In this document: one piece after another, positions 1-9,085 of the stretch
Numbering within the stretch: position 1 is the first letter of the stretch
Layout of the letters: each line of letters begins with the position of its first letter
Source of the DNA: VRUE01 sp963703175
GTDB taxonomy: Bacteria > Actinomycetota > Thermoleophilia > Solirubrobacterales > 70-9
Direction: 5' to 3'
NCBI GenBank assembly: GCA_963703175.1
Contig: OY969794.1
Span: 2,418,001 to 2,482,000, forward strand
DNA length: 64,000 nucleotides
Position numbers and translations under genes: made by a program
The notes under the pieces: generated by a model
Told to the model about the DNA's origin: nothing
What the model saw: the letters and a program-made list of their open reading frames with translations, nothing else
Databases searched by the model: none

Positions 1-459
1 GACGACCCCGGGCGGGAGCTGCGCTTGGCGATGACGCGACTCGCCGCCGCCGACGATTCGCGTTTCACCGTCTCCACCCTCGAGGTCGAACGCGAAGGGC
101 CGTCCTATACGTATGAGACCTTGGAGCTACTTGCGCGCGAAAAAGGAGAACCGGATTTGGTGTTCGTGATGGGGGCGGACGCCGCCGTCGGGTTCGAGAG
201 CTGGCGCGAGCCGCTGCGGGTGGTCGAGTTAGCGCGGCTGGCGGTTGCACGACGGTCGGGTATTTCGGACGCCGATGTCGCCTCGGTGATGCGCAGCGTC
301 GGTGCCGATGCCGAGGGGCGGGCGACGATGCTCGAGATGCCGCAGTTCGGCGTCTCTTCCTCGGCAGTGCGGGAGCGCGCCGCCGCCCGCAGACCGCTGC
401 GCTACCTCGTGCCGGAGGCAGTTGCGCGCTTCATCGAGGAGAAGGGGATCTACGCGTGA
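1..459 (+). CDS. nadD: Nicotinate-nucleotide adenylyltransferase, 5' end outside window
   Basis: NadD joins nicotinate mononucleotide and ATP to make deamido-NAD in NAD synthesis. The reading frame is open from base 1, so the start codon and the N-terminal HxGH nucleotide-binding motif lie upstream of the window. The visible 152 residues carry the family's later landmarks: the EREGPSYTYETLE segment (compare ELSRKGPSYTYDT in Bacillus NadD), the FVMGADAAVGFESW core strand, and the C-terminal VSSSAVRER motif followed by RYLVPEAVARFIEEKGIYA. The stop overlaps the start of rsfS (GTGA), a pairing common in bacteria. An in-frame ATG at 31 is internal, because family sequence continues upstream of it. 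Confidence 0.93.
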   Translation, partial: DDPGRELRLAMTRLAAADDSRFTVSTLEVEREGPSYTYETLELLAREKGEPDLVFVMGADAAVGFESWREPLRVVELARLAVARRSGISDADVASVMRSVGADAEGRATMLEMPQFGVSSSAVRERAAARRPLRYLVPEAVARFIEEKGIYA

Positions 460-857
460 GCGGGCTCGAGTCCGAGGCGCTGGCACTACGGATAGCTGAG
501 CTGGCCGACTCGAAAGGGGCGACCGAGATCGTCTTACTCGACATGCGCGGCCTCGCTTCCTACACCGACTTTCTGGCGGTTTGCACGGCGCGCAACGAGC
601 GCCAGGCCCGGGCGATTGTCGACGAGGTGAAGCTGCGCCTCAAGCAAGAGCACGGGCTGCTGCCCGGCGGGGTCGACGGGGAGGGGGCGGCTGGCTGGAT
701 TGTGCTCGATTACCTTGATGCGGTCTTGCACGTCTTTACGGCTGAGGAACGAGAGCGCTACCAGCTTGAGGACCTCTGGCGGGAGGCGCCACGGCTTGAG
801 TTGCAACTGGCGCAGGATGGCGTCCGAGGGCACCTCTACGGTGCCGCGCATGGGTAG
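456..857 (+). CDS. rsfS: Ribosomal silencing factor RsfS
   Basis: RsfS (DUF143/Iojap family) binds ribosomal protein uL14 and blocks joining of the ribosomal subunits when nutrients are short. The 133-residue protein has the normal length and typical segments: KGATEIVLLDMRGLASYTDF near residue 20, CTARNERQARAIVDEV, then GWIVLDYLDAVLHVFTAEER and YQLEDLWREAP. It starts at GTG 456 inside the nadD stop (4-base overlap), so the two are probably translationally coupled. Its 3' end overlaps the next gene by 8 bases. Confidence 0.93.
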   Translation: MSGLESEALALRIAELADSKGATEIVLLDMRGLASYTDFLAVCTARNERQARAIVDEVKLRLKQEHGLLPGGVDGEGAAGWIVLDYLDAVLHVFTAEERERYQLEDLWREAPRLELQLAQDGVRGHLYGAAHG

Positions 858-1551
858 CTTCAAGAGGGCGCTTTTCGGCTATCGCCGTGAGGAAGTCGAT
901 GCTGCGATGTCGGCGCGCGACGCGGCGATAGAGGCCGTGGAGCACCATGCGTCGGCCGCGGATGCTGAACTGGCTTCGCTTTCGGGGATGGTGATTGAGC
1001 GCGAGCGCGAGATCCGCGGCCTGAGCGAGCGCCTTAGCGAGGCAAACGAGCGTCACGAGCGCAGCATCGTCTCCTTGCACGCGGTCTCGGAGCGGCTGGA
1101 GGAGATCCAAGAGCAGGCGCGCGGACAGGCGACCCGGATCCGAATGAAGGCGCTGCGCGAGGCGGTCGAGGTGAGTCGTCGTACGCAGGACTTGGCCGCG
1201 GTCCACGATGGCGCGATGAACGGCGCCGCGGAGCCCAGCTCGAATGGCGCTGAGGCGGCGCTGGGGCAGCTTTTCGAGGGTTTGATCAAACTCGAGATCG
1301 GTCCCCTGGGTGATTTCTCGCAGCTGGTCGGTTTCGAGGATGCGGTCGGTCGGCTGGGCGCCTCTGAGATCTCGGTCGAACGTTTCTCCGAGGGTCGCGC
1401 GACGCTCTCGATGCGCCTCGACGAGCCAGTCGAGCTACTGCGCGAGCTTGAAGAGAGCGCCCCTTTTGACTTCAACATCCGTCGCACCGCCGACGAGCGC
1501 CTGATTCTCGATGTAGACGAGGATCAAGACCCCGAGCAGCGCGCCGCCTAA
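850..1551 (+). CDS. DivIVA-like coiled-coil protein
   Basis: A 233-residue protein starting at ATG 850, just before the rsfS stop. Its N-terminus (MGSFKRALFGYRREEVDAAM) resembles the start of DivIVA/GpsB-type proteins, where a short GY-containing loop precedes 'EVD' and a coiled coil. Residues from about 20 to 110 are charged, heptad-rich and likely coiled coil. The C-terminal third (about 125-220) looks globular and contains a short repeated pattern of acidic and hydrophobic strands; I do not recognise it. The position after nadD-rsfS suggests a role in cell growth or wall organisation, but that is inference only. A longer upstream frame (from 700) is a shadow over rsfS. Confidence 0.7.
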   Translation: MGSFKRALFGYRREEVDAAMSARDAAIEAVEHHASAADAELASLSGMVIEREREIRGLSERLSEANERHERSIVSLHAVSERLEEIQEQARGQATRIRMKALREAVEVSRRTQDLAAVHDGAMNGAAEPSSNGAEAALGQLFEGLIKLEIGPLGDFSQLVGFEDAVGRLGASEISVERFSEGRATLSMRLDEPVELLRELEESAPFDFNIRRTADERLILDVDEDQDPEQRAA

Positions 1552-1594
1552 GTCAACCGACGACAGCGCCGGAGCGTTTAAACTCAGGACTCGC

Positions 1595-1667
1595 GGGGCT
1601 GTAGCTCAGCTGGAAGAGCGACGCGCTGGCAGCGCGTAGGTCACGGGTTCGAGTCCCGTCAGCTCCA
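1595..1667 (+). tRNA. tRNA-Ala (anticodon GGC)
   Basis: A 73-base cloverleaf. The acceptor arm GGGGCTG pairs with CAGCTCC (one G-T pair), the D arm contains TAGCTCAGCTGG, the anticodon stem ACGCG/CGCGT encloses loop CTGGCAG (anticodon GGC, reading alanine codons GCC/GCT), and the T arm has GGGTTCGAGTCCC. The terminal CCA is not encoded. An AT-rich patch (GTTTAAACT, 1576-1584) lies at a suitable distance upstream for a -10 region. Confidence 0.95.
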
Positions 1668-1777
1668 TTTCAATCTGGGTCGGGCTCTGGAGGCTGCTGG
1701 GTGGTCGCTCTTCAGGATGATCTTCGTCATGCTGCGCGGCTAGCAACCGCCCGGCCAGACGACTGGCGATACGCGAT

Positions 1778-2896
1778 TTAGTTGAGCGCGAGTGCGCGCG
1801 CCAGGAATGCACGAAGCCGGCGTTCGTAGAGGCGAGGGCCGACGTTCCAGGCCTCGACGTGGCCGGCGTGTGGAGCGCGGTAGTAGGTCACCCAGCGTGG
1901 AAGCTCGGCGGCGAAGTCGTCGCTGGTTGAAATTGGCACGACCTTGTCGTCCTCACCATGGAACAACAGGATCGGTAGGTGAAAGTCTTCTGGGTGTTGG
2001 AGAGCGTCGAGGCTGTCCCAGTCGGCGTCGATCCGAGCGCTGATCGCCCACTCGACCGGAAGGGCGGTGAAGCCAGGCAGTCCCATCTCGGTTGCGTTGA
2101 ATTCGAGCACCCGTTTCCAGTTGAGCGCGGGCGCATCGAGGACCAGCCCCGCGACGCGCGACGCCAGCGGTGAGCGCTGCATGAACTGGGCCACGATCGC
2201 GCCGCCCATCGAGTAGCCGACCAGGATGAGGCGGCGCGCCCCGTGGGCTACGGCATAGTGGGCGGCGGCCTGCAGGTCGCGCCACTCAGTCAGCCCCATG
2301 TGGTGGAAGCCGTCGGGGCTGGGCGGAGCGCCGAGATCCTCGCGGTAGGTGATCAACAGGGTGGGCAGGCCGGCGCGGTGCAGGGCGGGCACAGCTCGCA
2401 GGCCGACCTGGGGAGTGCCGTTGATCCCGTGGACGGCGATCGCCCAGGTGTCGCTGTGCCCCGGTACCGACCAGGCCGGCATCGGGCCGAGTTCGCCGGG
2501 AACGTCGACTTCGGCGAAGGGGAGCCCGAATGCCTGGCCAGGGTCGCCCGTGTAGACGTTGGCGTCGACGGCGACCTTCATCCCCGCCGCCAGGTATCCC
2601 CATTTCGAGCGCAGCCTCCGGGTCACCGAGTCGGCGTCGCTCGCAGCGATGGCGCCGACGATCGCATGACCTTCCGGCCAGTCGAGCCCGTAGACGCCCG
2701 GCCGTTCGGTGTCTTCGTCGCGAGAGAGGACGATCCGGTCGGGCGCCAGGCGCTCCACGGTGACATCCTCGGGCCAGTACCCCTGGTCGGGGACGAGCAC
2801 AGCGGAGGAGAAGTGCCAGCTCACAGCCACACCGATCGCGATCGCGACGACAAGCGCGACTCCAGCCCCGATCAGCCACCTCCGCCTCGACCGCAT
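1778..2896 (-). CDS. Membrane-anchored alpha/beta hydrolase
   Basis: A 372-residue protein with an N-terminal membrane anchor or uncleaved signal (about residues 8-28). The second half has an alpha/beta hydrolase fold: HGINGTPQ near 156 as the oxyanion-hole region, nucleophile Ser229 in GYSMGG, acid Asp316/317 in HGEDD, and His343 or 346 in APHAGHVEAW. Residues 30-140 are a less typical extension. The hydrolase is probably extracytoplasmic and acts on an ester or amide; the substrate cannot be told from sequence. It is divergent from the SpoIIM-like gene at 2950, with about 53 bases between them. Confidence 0.8.
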   Translation of the reverse strand: MRSRRRWLIGAGVALVVAIAIGVAVSWHFSSAVLVPDQGYWPEDVTVERLAPDRIVLSRDEDTERPGVYGLDWPEGHAIVGAIAASDADSVTRRLRSKWGYLAAGMKVAVDANVYTGDPGQAFGLPFAEVDVPGELGPMPAWSVPGHSDTWAIAVHGINGTPQVGLRAVPALHRAGLPTLLITYREDLGAPPSPDGFHHMGLTEWRDLQAAAHYAVAHGARRLILVGYSMGGAIVAQFMQRSPLASRVAGLVLDAPALNWKRVLEFNATEMGLPGFTALPVEWAISARIDADWDSLDALQHPEDFHLPILLFHGEDDKVVPISTSDDFAAELPRWVTYYRAPHAGHVEAWNVGPRLYERRLRAFLARALALN

Positions 2897-2949
2897 GGCC
2901 GCAGCCTACTTCGCTCAATCGCCCCGGCCCGCCTGCCGATGATTGAGCG

Positions 2950-3657
2950 ATGAACGGGGCCAACGAGCACGTGTTCTCGCATGGGATGCGGGATACCCGC
3001 GAGACCTTCGAGATATGGAACGGTCGCCCCTGGGCAGTCCTCCGTGGCTGGCTCGCCCTTGGTCTGGCGATCGCCCTAACCCTGCTGGGCGCCGTATGGG
3101 TCGTCGCCGGCCTGCTGACCCCGGACATCACCCCAATTCACCTACCGGGCTTGACCGAACCGCAAGACCCCGGCGACCTGCTGCCGATCCTCTGGCGCAA
3201 CTCGCTGGTCCTCGCCCTGCACGCGACCGCTTGCGTCGCCGGCTTCATCGCCGGCGCCTCGATGCCCATCGCCGCCGCCCAGCGCAGTGGCCTCTCCCGT
3301 TGGGTCCACGTCAAGGCGGGACAGTTCGCGATCCTCTTCGTCGCCGCTGTGACGATTTTCTCCCTCTGCACCCAGGCTCTCTACCTGGGCTTCCAGGGCT
3401 CGACCATAGCCTCCCAACTCCAGATCTCTCACGCCGCTCTAATCCTCAGCGTGCTGCCGCACGCGATCCCCGAGCTGACCGCCCTCTTCCTACCACTTGC
3501 GGCGTGGCTGATCGCCAGCCGGCGTGGTGAGTGGAATCAGCTACTGGCCGCCACCTTCCTCACCGTCGCGCTTGCGATCCCGACCCTGGTGGTGGCAGCC
3601 ACGATCGAGGTCTACGTCTGGCCCCGCGTACTCGAGGCCATCTCGCCCGTGTTCTGA
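2950..3657 (+). CDS. SpoIIM-like (stage II sporulation protein M family) membrane protein
   Basis: A 235-residue polytopic membrane protein with about five or six hydrophobic segments (around 33-56, 80-102, 118-140, 150-178, 190-222). The HAIPELTALFLPLAAW segment near 172 matches the HG(V/I)PE motif of SpoIIM/DUF95 proteins, which occur widely outside spore formers and are often of unknown function. No sporulation genes are nearby, so a sporulation role should not be assumed. It starts at ATG 2950. The next gene begins about 30 bases after its stop. Confidence 0.65.
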   Translation: MNGANEHVFSHGMRDTRETFEIWNGRPWAVLRGWLALGLAIALTLLGAVWVVAGLLTPDITPIHLPGLTEPQDPGDLLPILWRNSLVLALHATACVAGFIAGASMPIAAAQRSGLSRWVHVKAGQFAILFVAAVTIFSLCTQALYLGFQGSTIASQLQISHAALILSVLPHAIPELTALFLPLAAWLIASRRGEWNQLLAATFLTVALAIPTLVVAATIEVYVWPRVLEAISPVF

Positions 3658-3687
3658 GTCGAACTTGGGACGCAGTACGCTCGGCCC

Positions 3688-3918
3688 GTGGACCAGCTCG
3701 TGCAGATCGTCGGCGCCCTGCTGATCCTGGTTGCCTTTGCCGCCTCGCAGTTCGGCGCGATGGACCCTCACTCGCGGCTCTATCTGGTTCTCAACTTCCT
3801 CGGCTCGCTCATCCTCTCCGTCCTGGCCTGGCGCGAACATCAGTGGGGCTTTCTCCTTCTTGAGTCGGTCTGGGCGGTGGTCTCCCTCTGGGGCCTCCGA
3901 TCCTTTCGCCCCACCTGA
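3688..3918 (+). CDS. Small membrane protein, CBU_0592-like
   Basis: A 76-residue protein with about three hydrophobic stretches (3-20, 31-49, 53-70), starting at GTG 3688. Its pattern, with a conserved 'Q.G' after the first segment, a short S(R/K)xYLxLN(F/L)LGS turn and a final W-rich helix, resembles the small CBU_0592-type membrane domain. That family has no known function. It lies just downstream of the SpoIIM-like gene and 39 bases before leuS on the same strand. Confidence 0.65.
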   Translation: MDQLVQIVGALLILVAFAASQFGAMDPHSRLYLVLNFLGSLILSVLAWREHQWGFLLLESVWAVVSLWGLRSFRPT

Positions 3919-3957
3919 GCGCAGTCCGGGCTGCGCCGCTCATAAGATCGCCCCCTG

Positions 3958-6444
3958 ATGAGCGGTTACGACCCGAAGGCGATCGAGGCAAAGTGGCAGC
4001 AGGTATGGGCTGAGGAGAAGACCTGGGAGGTCCCCAACCCCGGACAGCCCGGCTACGAGGAGGAGAAGCCGAAGTCCTACGTGCTGGAGATGCTGCCCTA
4101 TCCCTCGGGGGAGCCTCACGTGGGGCACCTCAAGTGCTACGCGGTCGGCGATGCGATCGCCCACTTCCGTCGCCGCCACGGTTTTGAGGTGATCCACCCG
4201 ATGGGCTACGACGCCTTCGGCCTGCCAGCCGAGAACAACGCGATCAAGACCGGCGAACCGCCGCGCGAGGCGACCGAGCGCTCGGTCGAGTCCTTCCGCC
4301 GTCAGTTTCGCGAGTGGGGAATCTCAATCGATTGGTCGCGTGAGCTCGGCACCCATACGCCCGAGTACTACCGCTGGACCCAGTGGATTTTCCTGCGTTT
4401 CCTCGAGAGCGGCCTCGCCTATCGCGACGAGGCTCCGGTGCAGTGGTGCCCTAAGGACGCCACCGTGCTCGCTAACGAGCAGGTCGTCGACGGCCGCTGC
4501 GAGCGCTGTGGCACGCCGGTCGAACAACGCCGGCTCGAGCAGTGGTTCTTCAAGATCACCGACTACGCCGAGCGCCTGCTCGCCGACTTCGACCTGCTCG
4601 ATTCTTGGCCCGAGCACGTGGTCACCATGCAGCGCAACTGGATCGGCCGCTCCGAGGGAGCCGAAGTGACCTTCCGCTGCAAGGAGCTTGAGCTCGACTT
4701 CCCCGTCTTCACCACCCGCCCCGACACGCTCTTCGGGGCGACCTTCTTTGTCCTCGCCCCGGAGCATCCCGAGCTCGAGCGCCTGATCGCCGGTATGCCG
4801 GCCGAGGAAGCGGTGCACGAGTACGTCAACCAGGTTGCCCGCGAGTCGGTCGAGGATCGCGGCGACGAGGACCGCCCCAAGACCGGCGTGCCGCTCGGCC
4901 GCAGCGTCGTCAATCCGGTCAACGGCGAGGAGATTCCAATGTTCGTCGCCGACTACGTGCTGATGGAGTACGGCACCGGCGCGATCATGGCGGTGCCCGC
5001 CCACGATGCCCGCGACTACGAGTTCGCCAAGGCCTTTGGCCTGCCGGTCAAGCGCGTTATCGAGGGCTCCGATCCAGAGAGCGCCCGCGACGACGAGGGT
5101 CTTCCCTATCCGGGCGACGGGGCGATGACGGCTTCCGGGCGCTTCGACGGCAAGAACAACCGCGCGGCTTACGAGGAGATCGTCGCCTGGTTGAGAGAGG
5201 AAGGGCGGGGCGAAACCGCGGTCAACTACCGCCTCCGCGACTGGCTGGTCTCACGTCAGCGTTACTGGGGCGCACCGATTCCGATCGTCTACTGCGAGGC
5301 GTGCGGCATTGTCCCCGTGCCCGACGATCAGTTGCCGGTCGAGCTACCCGAGGTCGACGATTACGCGCCGCAAGGCCGCAGCCCGCTGGCTGCCGCCGAG
5401 GACTGGGTTGCCACCGAGTGTCCGCGCTGCGGCGCGGCGGCGCGGCGCGAGACCGACACGATGGACACTTTCGTCGACTCCTCCTGGTACTTCATCCGTT
5501 ATCTCGATCCACGCAACACCGACGCTCCTTGGGACCGCGCCGCTGCCGATCACTGGCTGCCGGTCGACCAGTACATCGGCGGCGTCGAGCACGCGATCCT
5601 GCACCTGATGTACGCGCGCTTCTTCACCAAGGCGCTCGCCGATCTCGACCAGCTCTCGGTTCAGGAGCCGTTCGCCAATCTCTTCACCCAGGGAATGATC
5701 ACCCGCGACGGCGCCAAGATGTCGAAGTCGAAGGGCAACACGGTCAGCCCGGCGGAGTACGTCGAGCGCTACGGCGCCGACACTGCTCGCACCTACGTCT
5801 GTTTCATGGGGCCGCCGGAGCGCGGCGGCGATTGGTCCGATGAGGGGGTCGAGGGGGTCAACCGCTTCCTTTCGCGCCTCTGGCGATTGTGCGATGAGGT
5901 CGAGACGATGGACGGCGTCGGTCGCCAGGAGGTGGATATGGCGGCGGTCCAGCAGCTCGAGCACAAGCTCCATTGGGCTATCGACAAGGTCACGCACGAC
6001 TTCGAGCGCGGCTTCCAGTTCAACACCGTGATCGCCGCTGTTATGGAGCTCGTCAATGCGATCTACCAAACCAAGGACCGGGTCTACGGCAGTTCGGCCG
6101 GTCACGAGCTCGTGCGGTCAGCCACTGCCACAGCCGCCTCGCTGATCTTCCCCTTCGCCCCTCACCTGGGGGCAGAGATATGGGAGCGGTTGGAGGGAGG
6201 CCGCGTATGGGAGGACCCGTGGCCGGTCGCCGACCCCGAGCTGCTGATCAGCGACACCGTCACCCTCGTGGTCCAGGTAAACGGCAAGCTGCGCGACCGA
6301 ATCGAGGCCGCGACGGACGCGCCTGAATCTGAGCTGCTTGCCCTCGCCCGTGAGAGCGAAAAGGTACGTCGCCACCTTGATGGCAAAGAGGTCGTCAAGG
6401 AGATAGTCGTGCCAGGCAAGCTCGTAAACTTCGTAGTTCGCTGA
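3958..6444 (+). CDS. leuS: Leucyl-tRNA synthetase
   Basis: An 828-residue class I aminoacyl-tRNA synthetase that charges tRNA-Leu. The HIGH signature appears as HVGH (residues 54-57), KMSKS is exact at 587-591, and a CP1 editing insertion sits between them, including the threonine-rich TTRPDTLFGATF segment. Two zinc-ribbon-like CxxC pairs (CPKD...CERCG near 160-180, and CEACG...CPRCG near 445-490) are visible. The C-terminal anticodon-binding region ends in a typical LVVQVNGKLRDRI segment. Length is normal for bacterial LeuRS. No T-box leader is visible in the 39 bases upstream. Confidence 0.97.
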   Translation: MSGYDPKAIEAKWQQVWAEEKTWEVPNPGQPGYEEEKPKSYVLEMLPYPSGEPHVGHLKCYAVGDAIAHFRRRHGFEVIHPMGYDAFGLPAENNAIKTGEPPREATERSVESFRRQFREWGISIDWSRELGTHTPEYYRWTQWIFLRFLESGLAYRDEAPVQWCPKDATVLANEQVVDGRCERCGTPVEQRRLEQWFFKITDYAERLLADFDLLDSWPEHVVTMQRNWIGRSEGAEVTFRCKELELDFPVFTTRPDTLFGATFFVLAPEHPELERLIAGMPAEEAVHEYVNQVARESVEDRGDEDRPKTGVPLGRSVVNPVNGEEIPMFVADYVLMEYGTGAIMAVPAHDARDYEFAKAFGLPVKRVIEGSDPESARDDEGLPYPGDGAMTASGRFDGKNNRAAYEEIVAWLREEGRGETAVNYRLRDWLVSRQRYWGAPIPIVYCEACGIVPVPDDQLPVELPEVDDYAPQGRSPLAAAEDWVATECPRCGAAARRETDTMDTFVDSSWYFIRYLDPRNTDAPWDRAAADHWLPVDQYIGGVEHAILHLMYARFFTKALADLDQLSVQEPFANLFTQGMITRDGAKMSKSKGNTVSPAEYVERYGADTARTYVCFMGPPERGGDWSDEGVEGVNRFLSRLWRLCDEVETMDGVGRQEVDMAAVQQLEHKLHWAIDKVTHDFERGFQFNTVIAAVMELVNAIYQTKDRVYGSSAGHELVRSATATAASLIFPFAPHLGAEIWERLEGGRVWEDPWPVADPELLISDTVTLVVQVNGKLRDRIEAATDAPESELLALARESEKVRRHLDGKEVVKEIVVPGKLVNFVVR

Positions 6445-6486
6445 GTTTTCGCGATCAAGGGCTGCTTTTCTGGTACAAAGCCGGCC

Positions 6487-6882
6487 GTGCTCGTCAGACG
6501 GCTGTCAGAAGCTCCCGCCGAGGAGTGGCACCGGCTTCGCTACCACGCTCTTATGGACGCGGGTCAGCTCGGCTCGCGCAATATGTCGGTTACCTGGCTG
6601 GAGATCCCCGCCGGGGCCGAGCAGACGTTGCGCTCCGATGAGGGCGGCGAGCAGGTCTATGTCGTTGTGCGTGGTGCCGGCACGATGTCCGTGGCCGGCG
6701 ACACCCAGGGGGTTGGCGAGGGCGACCTGATCCTCGTTCCGCCCGCGACCGACCATGCGATCGCCAATGACGGGGAGGAGGCCCTGGCTTGCGTCTCAGT
6801 GCAGTCGCCGCCCGTCGCAGCGACCGAGCTGTATTCCGATCAGCTCGCCGAGGTCAGTGGCTATGACGATGACGAAGTTTGA
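6487..6882 (+). CDS. Cupin-domain protein
   Basis: A 131-residue single-domain beta-barrel protein starting at GTG 6487. Cupin motif 1 is present in weak form (residues about 44-65, EGGEQVYVVVRGAGTM) and motif 2 as GDLILVPPATDHAI, which keeps a likely metal-binding His. Family members bind metals and small ligands, or act as sugar or acid binding or isomerase domains; nothing here fixes the activity. Its last 29 bases overlap the 3' end of the convergent cutinase-like gene. Confidence 0.8.
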   Translation: MLVRRLSEAPAEEWHRLRYHALMDAGQLGSRNMSVTWLEIPAGAEQTLRSDEGGEQVYVVVRGAGTMSVAGDTQGVGEGDLILVPPATDHAIANDGEEALACVSVQSPPVAATELYSDQLAEVSGYDDDEV

Positions 6883-8884
6883 GCTCTTTGGTGATCGGAC
6901 CTACCCGGCGGCTTTCGCCTTGGTCGTTTCCGGCGGCAACCCAGAAGCGATAGGAGTGGCCGCGCCGCAGGCCGCCGATCGTTGCCGTGTACGTCCGTCG
7001 CTCGCCTTCGGCTGCGCTCGCAACGCGCAGCAGCGGCTTTGCATGGCGACCGTAGACCGTGAACCAGTTCGGTAGCGGACCGCCCCCGGCCTGCCAGGTC
7101 AGCCGCACGCTTCTGCCCTTCAGCGCACCGCGCAACCGGTGGGGTTTTGCCGGTTTACCCGTCGGCCCGCTGACAACGGAGATCGGCGTGGTCGCGAGGC
7201 TGGCCTGTCCCGATGCCGTTCTCACGCGTAAGATCGCCGTTCCGCTGAACGGATCGGCGTAGGTGAATGAAGCGACTGGATCGGCGGTCGTCAGATCGAA
7301 GATGCCGTCTCCGGTGAAGTCCCAATCGTAGGCGGTGATCGGCTCGCCCACGCCGTGGCTCAGCGAGGCGTTGAAATTGACGCTGTGACCCGCCAGCGCC
7401 GAGGAGGGCGCCCCAATCGATGCGACCGGCGCGGTCGCACTGCGACGAACCTGCGACACGATCGCCGGAACGAGGCCCGAAAGATCGGATTCCGGCAGCT
7501 GCAGGTGTTCCCCGCCGGTCGCGTCGGCAACGGCGGAGAACGAAGTCGCCGTTTCGGTGCTTTCGCCAGACTGAATCGAATCGATCGTCGCCGGATCGAT
7601 TGCAAGGGCCTTTGACTGCACGTCGTGAAGCGTGAAGCCGGTAACCGGCTCAGGGTCCTTTGCGGGCGCGTCGCCCAGTGCGATGACCACCTTCTTGGCG
7701 CCCGCTCGCCAGTCGAGATTCAGCGCGGTCATCAACCCCGAGTAGACACTCTCGGGTTCGTCGCCACCGCCTTCGGCGACCAGCGAATGCAACTGCGTGT
7801 CGAAGCCCGCGAAGTCAGTGGTAAACGGCAGATCGAGTCTCGACTGATAGGCGCTTTCCTGATCCGCGGTGTCCTTGTAGTCGACGAGGGCGACCCTGAA
7901 ATCCGAATTGATGCCCGCGATCTGTGCGACCAGCGCCGAGACGTTTTCCTTTACCTCTTCGATCTCTTCCGCCATGGAACCGGTCGAATCGATGACGAAA
8001 ACGATGTCGAGCGGACCGCTGTACGTGGTCGTTGGGAACTGACTGCCAAGCACCGCGGCGATATTCAGGGCTGCCAGATTGGCGTCCCCGCGGCCGCGGT
8101 GTTCCAACGATTGGTAGGCAGGCGTCCCGTGGGCGCTGGGCGAAGCGTCGGCAGGCTCGCGCACAAAGACGTCGGCGTGTCCGAAGACGCTGTGCTTGCT
8201 GCTGATGTTGCAGATCCAATCGTGGAAATGACAGTAGGAGAAGATCGCGCCGTGGAGATCCTCCGGCCACTCATCTCGCGGCCCGAAGAGGCCATACAGG
8301 CTGGGGTCGAAGTCGCCACGCGCCGACCAAGACTCGGGGTCGAAGTACGGGTCGCCGAAGAATCCGGCTGCTGCCACCAGGTGTCGATCCCGGTCGGGCA
8401 TTCTTTGCAGGGCATCACCCACTGCCTGTGCCCCCTGTGAGTAGCCGGCGAGAATGAAGTGAGTCTTGGGGCAGTCCTTGTGTTGGCTGCTGATCCTTTT
8501 TTCCGTGTCATGTTGCCCATCCCGCACGGAACCGGTGTACTTACCGAGAACGCCGATATGCAGGAGCGCGCCGGCACCACTTAGCGACTTCACGTCGACT
8601 GCCGGGTAATCGACGCCGTAGCCCGAAATGACTCCCGGACCCCCGATCGCCAGCTGAAGTTCCTTGAAGAGATCGAAAACCTCTGGCCCCATTTCGTGCG
8701 TGTCCTTGAGCAGCTTGGCGTCGTTCTGTCCCGAGCCGCGTGCGCCGATCAATTCGTAGGGCTTGCAGTCGGCGGCGAATCCGCGTTCGGCAAAAGCACC
8801 ACTGAAGATCACCATCGCGAAAAGCACTACGCACGCCGCGATCATCAATCGCGGCAAGCCAATTTGCCCGCAGTTCTCCCTCAC
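6854..8884 (-). CDS. Secreted multidomain protein: cutinase-like, VWA, PKD and FN3 domains
   Basis: A 676-residue exported protein. Residues about 12-33 form a signal peptide. A cutinase-like alpha/beta hydrolase follows (about 38-240): GARGSGQ after the first strand, nucleophile Ser149 in GYSQGAQAV, a candidate Asp222/Cys225 in HDWICN and a His236 in GHADVF. Residues about 290-480 form a von Willebrand A domain with the MIDAS start DSTGS (299-303) and a DYKD segment. A PKD-like domain (about 486-572, with YDWDFTGDGIFD) and a fibronectin III-like domain (about 576-668) complete it. The hydrolase may act on polyester or lipid esters, with the other domains binding partners or surfaces. I know of no standard family with this order. 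Confidence 0.8.
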   Translation of the reverse strand: MRENCGQIGLPRLMIAACVVLFAMVIFSGAFAERGFAADCKPYELIGARGSGQNDAKLLKDTHEMGPEVFDLFKELQLAIGGPGVISGYGVDYPAVDVKSLSGAGALLHIGVLGKYTGSVRDGQHDTEKRISSQHKDCPKTHFILAGYSQGAQAVGDALQRMPDRDRHLVAAAGFFGDPYFDPESWSARGDFDPSLYGLFGPRDEWPEDLHGAIFSYCHFHDWICNISSKHSVFGHADVFVREPADASPSAHGTPAYQSLEHRGRGDANLAALNIAAVLGSQFPTTTYSGPLDIVFVIDSTGSMAEEIEEVKENVSALVAQIAGINSDFRVALVDYKDTADQESAYQSRLDLPFTTDFAGFDTQLHSLVAEGGGDEPESVYSGLMTALNLDWRAGAKKVVIALGDAPAKDPEPVTGFTLHDVQSKALAIDPATIDSIQSGESTETATSFSAVADATGGEHLQLPESDLSGLVPAIVSQVRRSATAPVASIGAPSSALAGHSVNFNASLSHGVGEPITAYDWDFTGDGIFDLTTADPVASFTYADPFSGTAILRVRTASGQASLATTPISVVSGPTGKPAKPHRLRGALKGRSVRLTWQAGGGPLPNWFTVYGRHAKPLLRVASAAEGERRTYTATIGGLRRGHSYRFWVAAGNDQGESRRVGPITKELKLRHRHSH

Positions 8885-9085
8885 CCTCGTCTCCCAGTGT
8901 CAGTACGTAATACTCAAGGCGTGCGACTTTAACGTATTCATTTAAAGCGCACAGCTAACTCCAGGAGAATTGGAGATATTGGCAGGCGGGTGAGTTAAGT
9001 CCTTTCTTAGAATCGGCACAAAGAATTTGCCGAAATATGTGTTTCTGCGCACCACCCGCGCGCTTGGGCTTTGCATGCTTGGGTC
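8885..9085. promoter_or_regulatory. AT-rich divergent intergenic region
   Basis: About 200 bases between the cutinase-like gene (leftward) and comEA (rightward). It is clearly richer in A and T than its surroundings, especially 8925-8945 and 8995-9045, as expected for two divergent promoters. A short inverted repeat CTCCA/TGGAG lies at about 8959-8975. I cannot place -35/-10 boxes with confidence, and no open frame here looks like a gene. Confidence 0.4.

Noticed and set aside
1606..1812. Minus-strand open frame across the tRNA-Ala gene
   Set aside because: It is the complement of the tRNA and flanking bases; such frames are a common artefact.
3919..3957. T-box leader before leuS
   Set aside because: The gap is only 39 bases; no leader structure fits.
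9071..9085. TTG 9071 as the comEA start
   Set aside because: ATG 9086 gives a cleaner signal region and is the stronger start codon.
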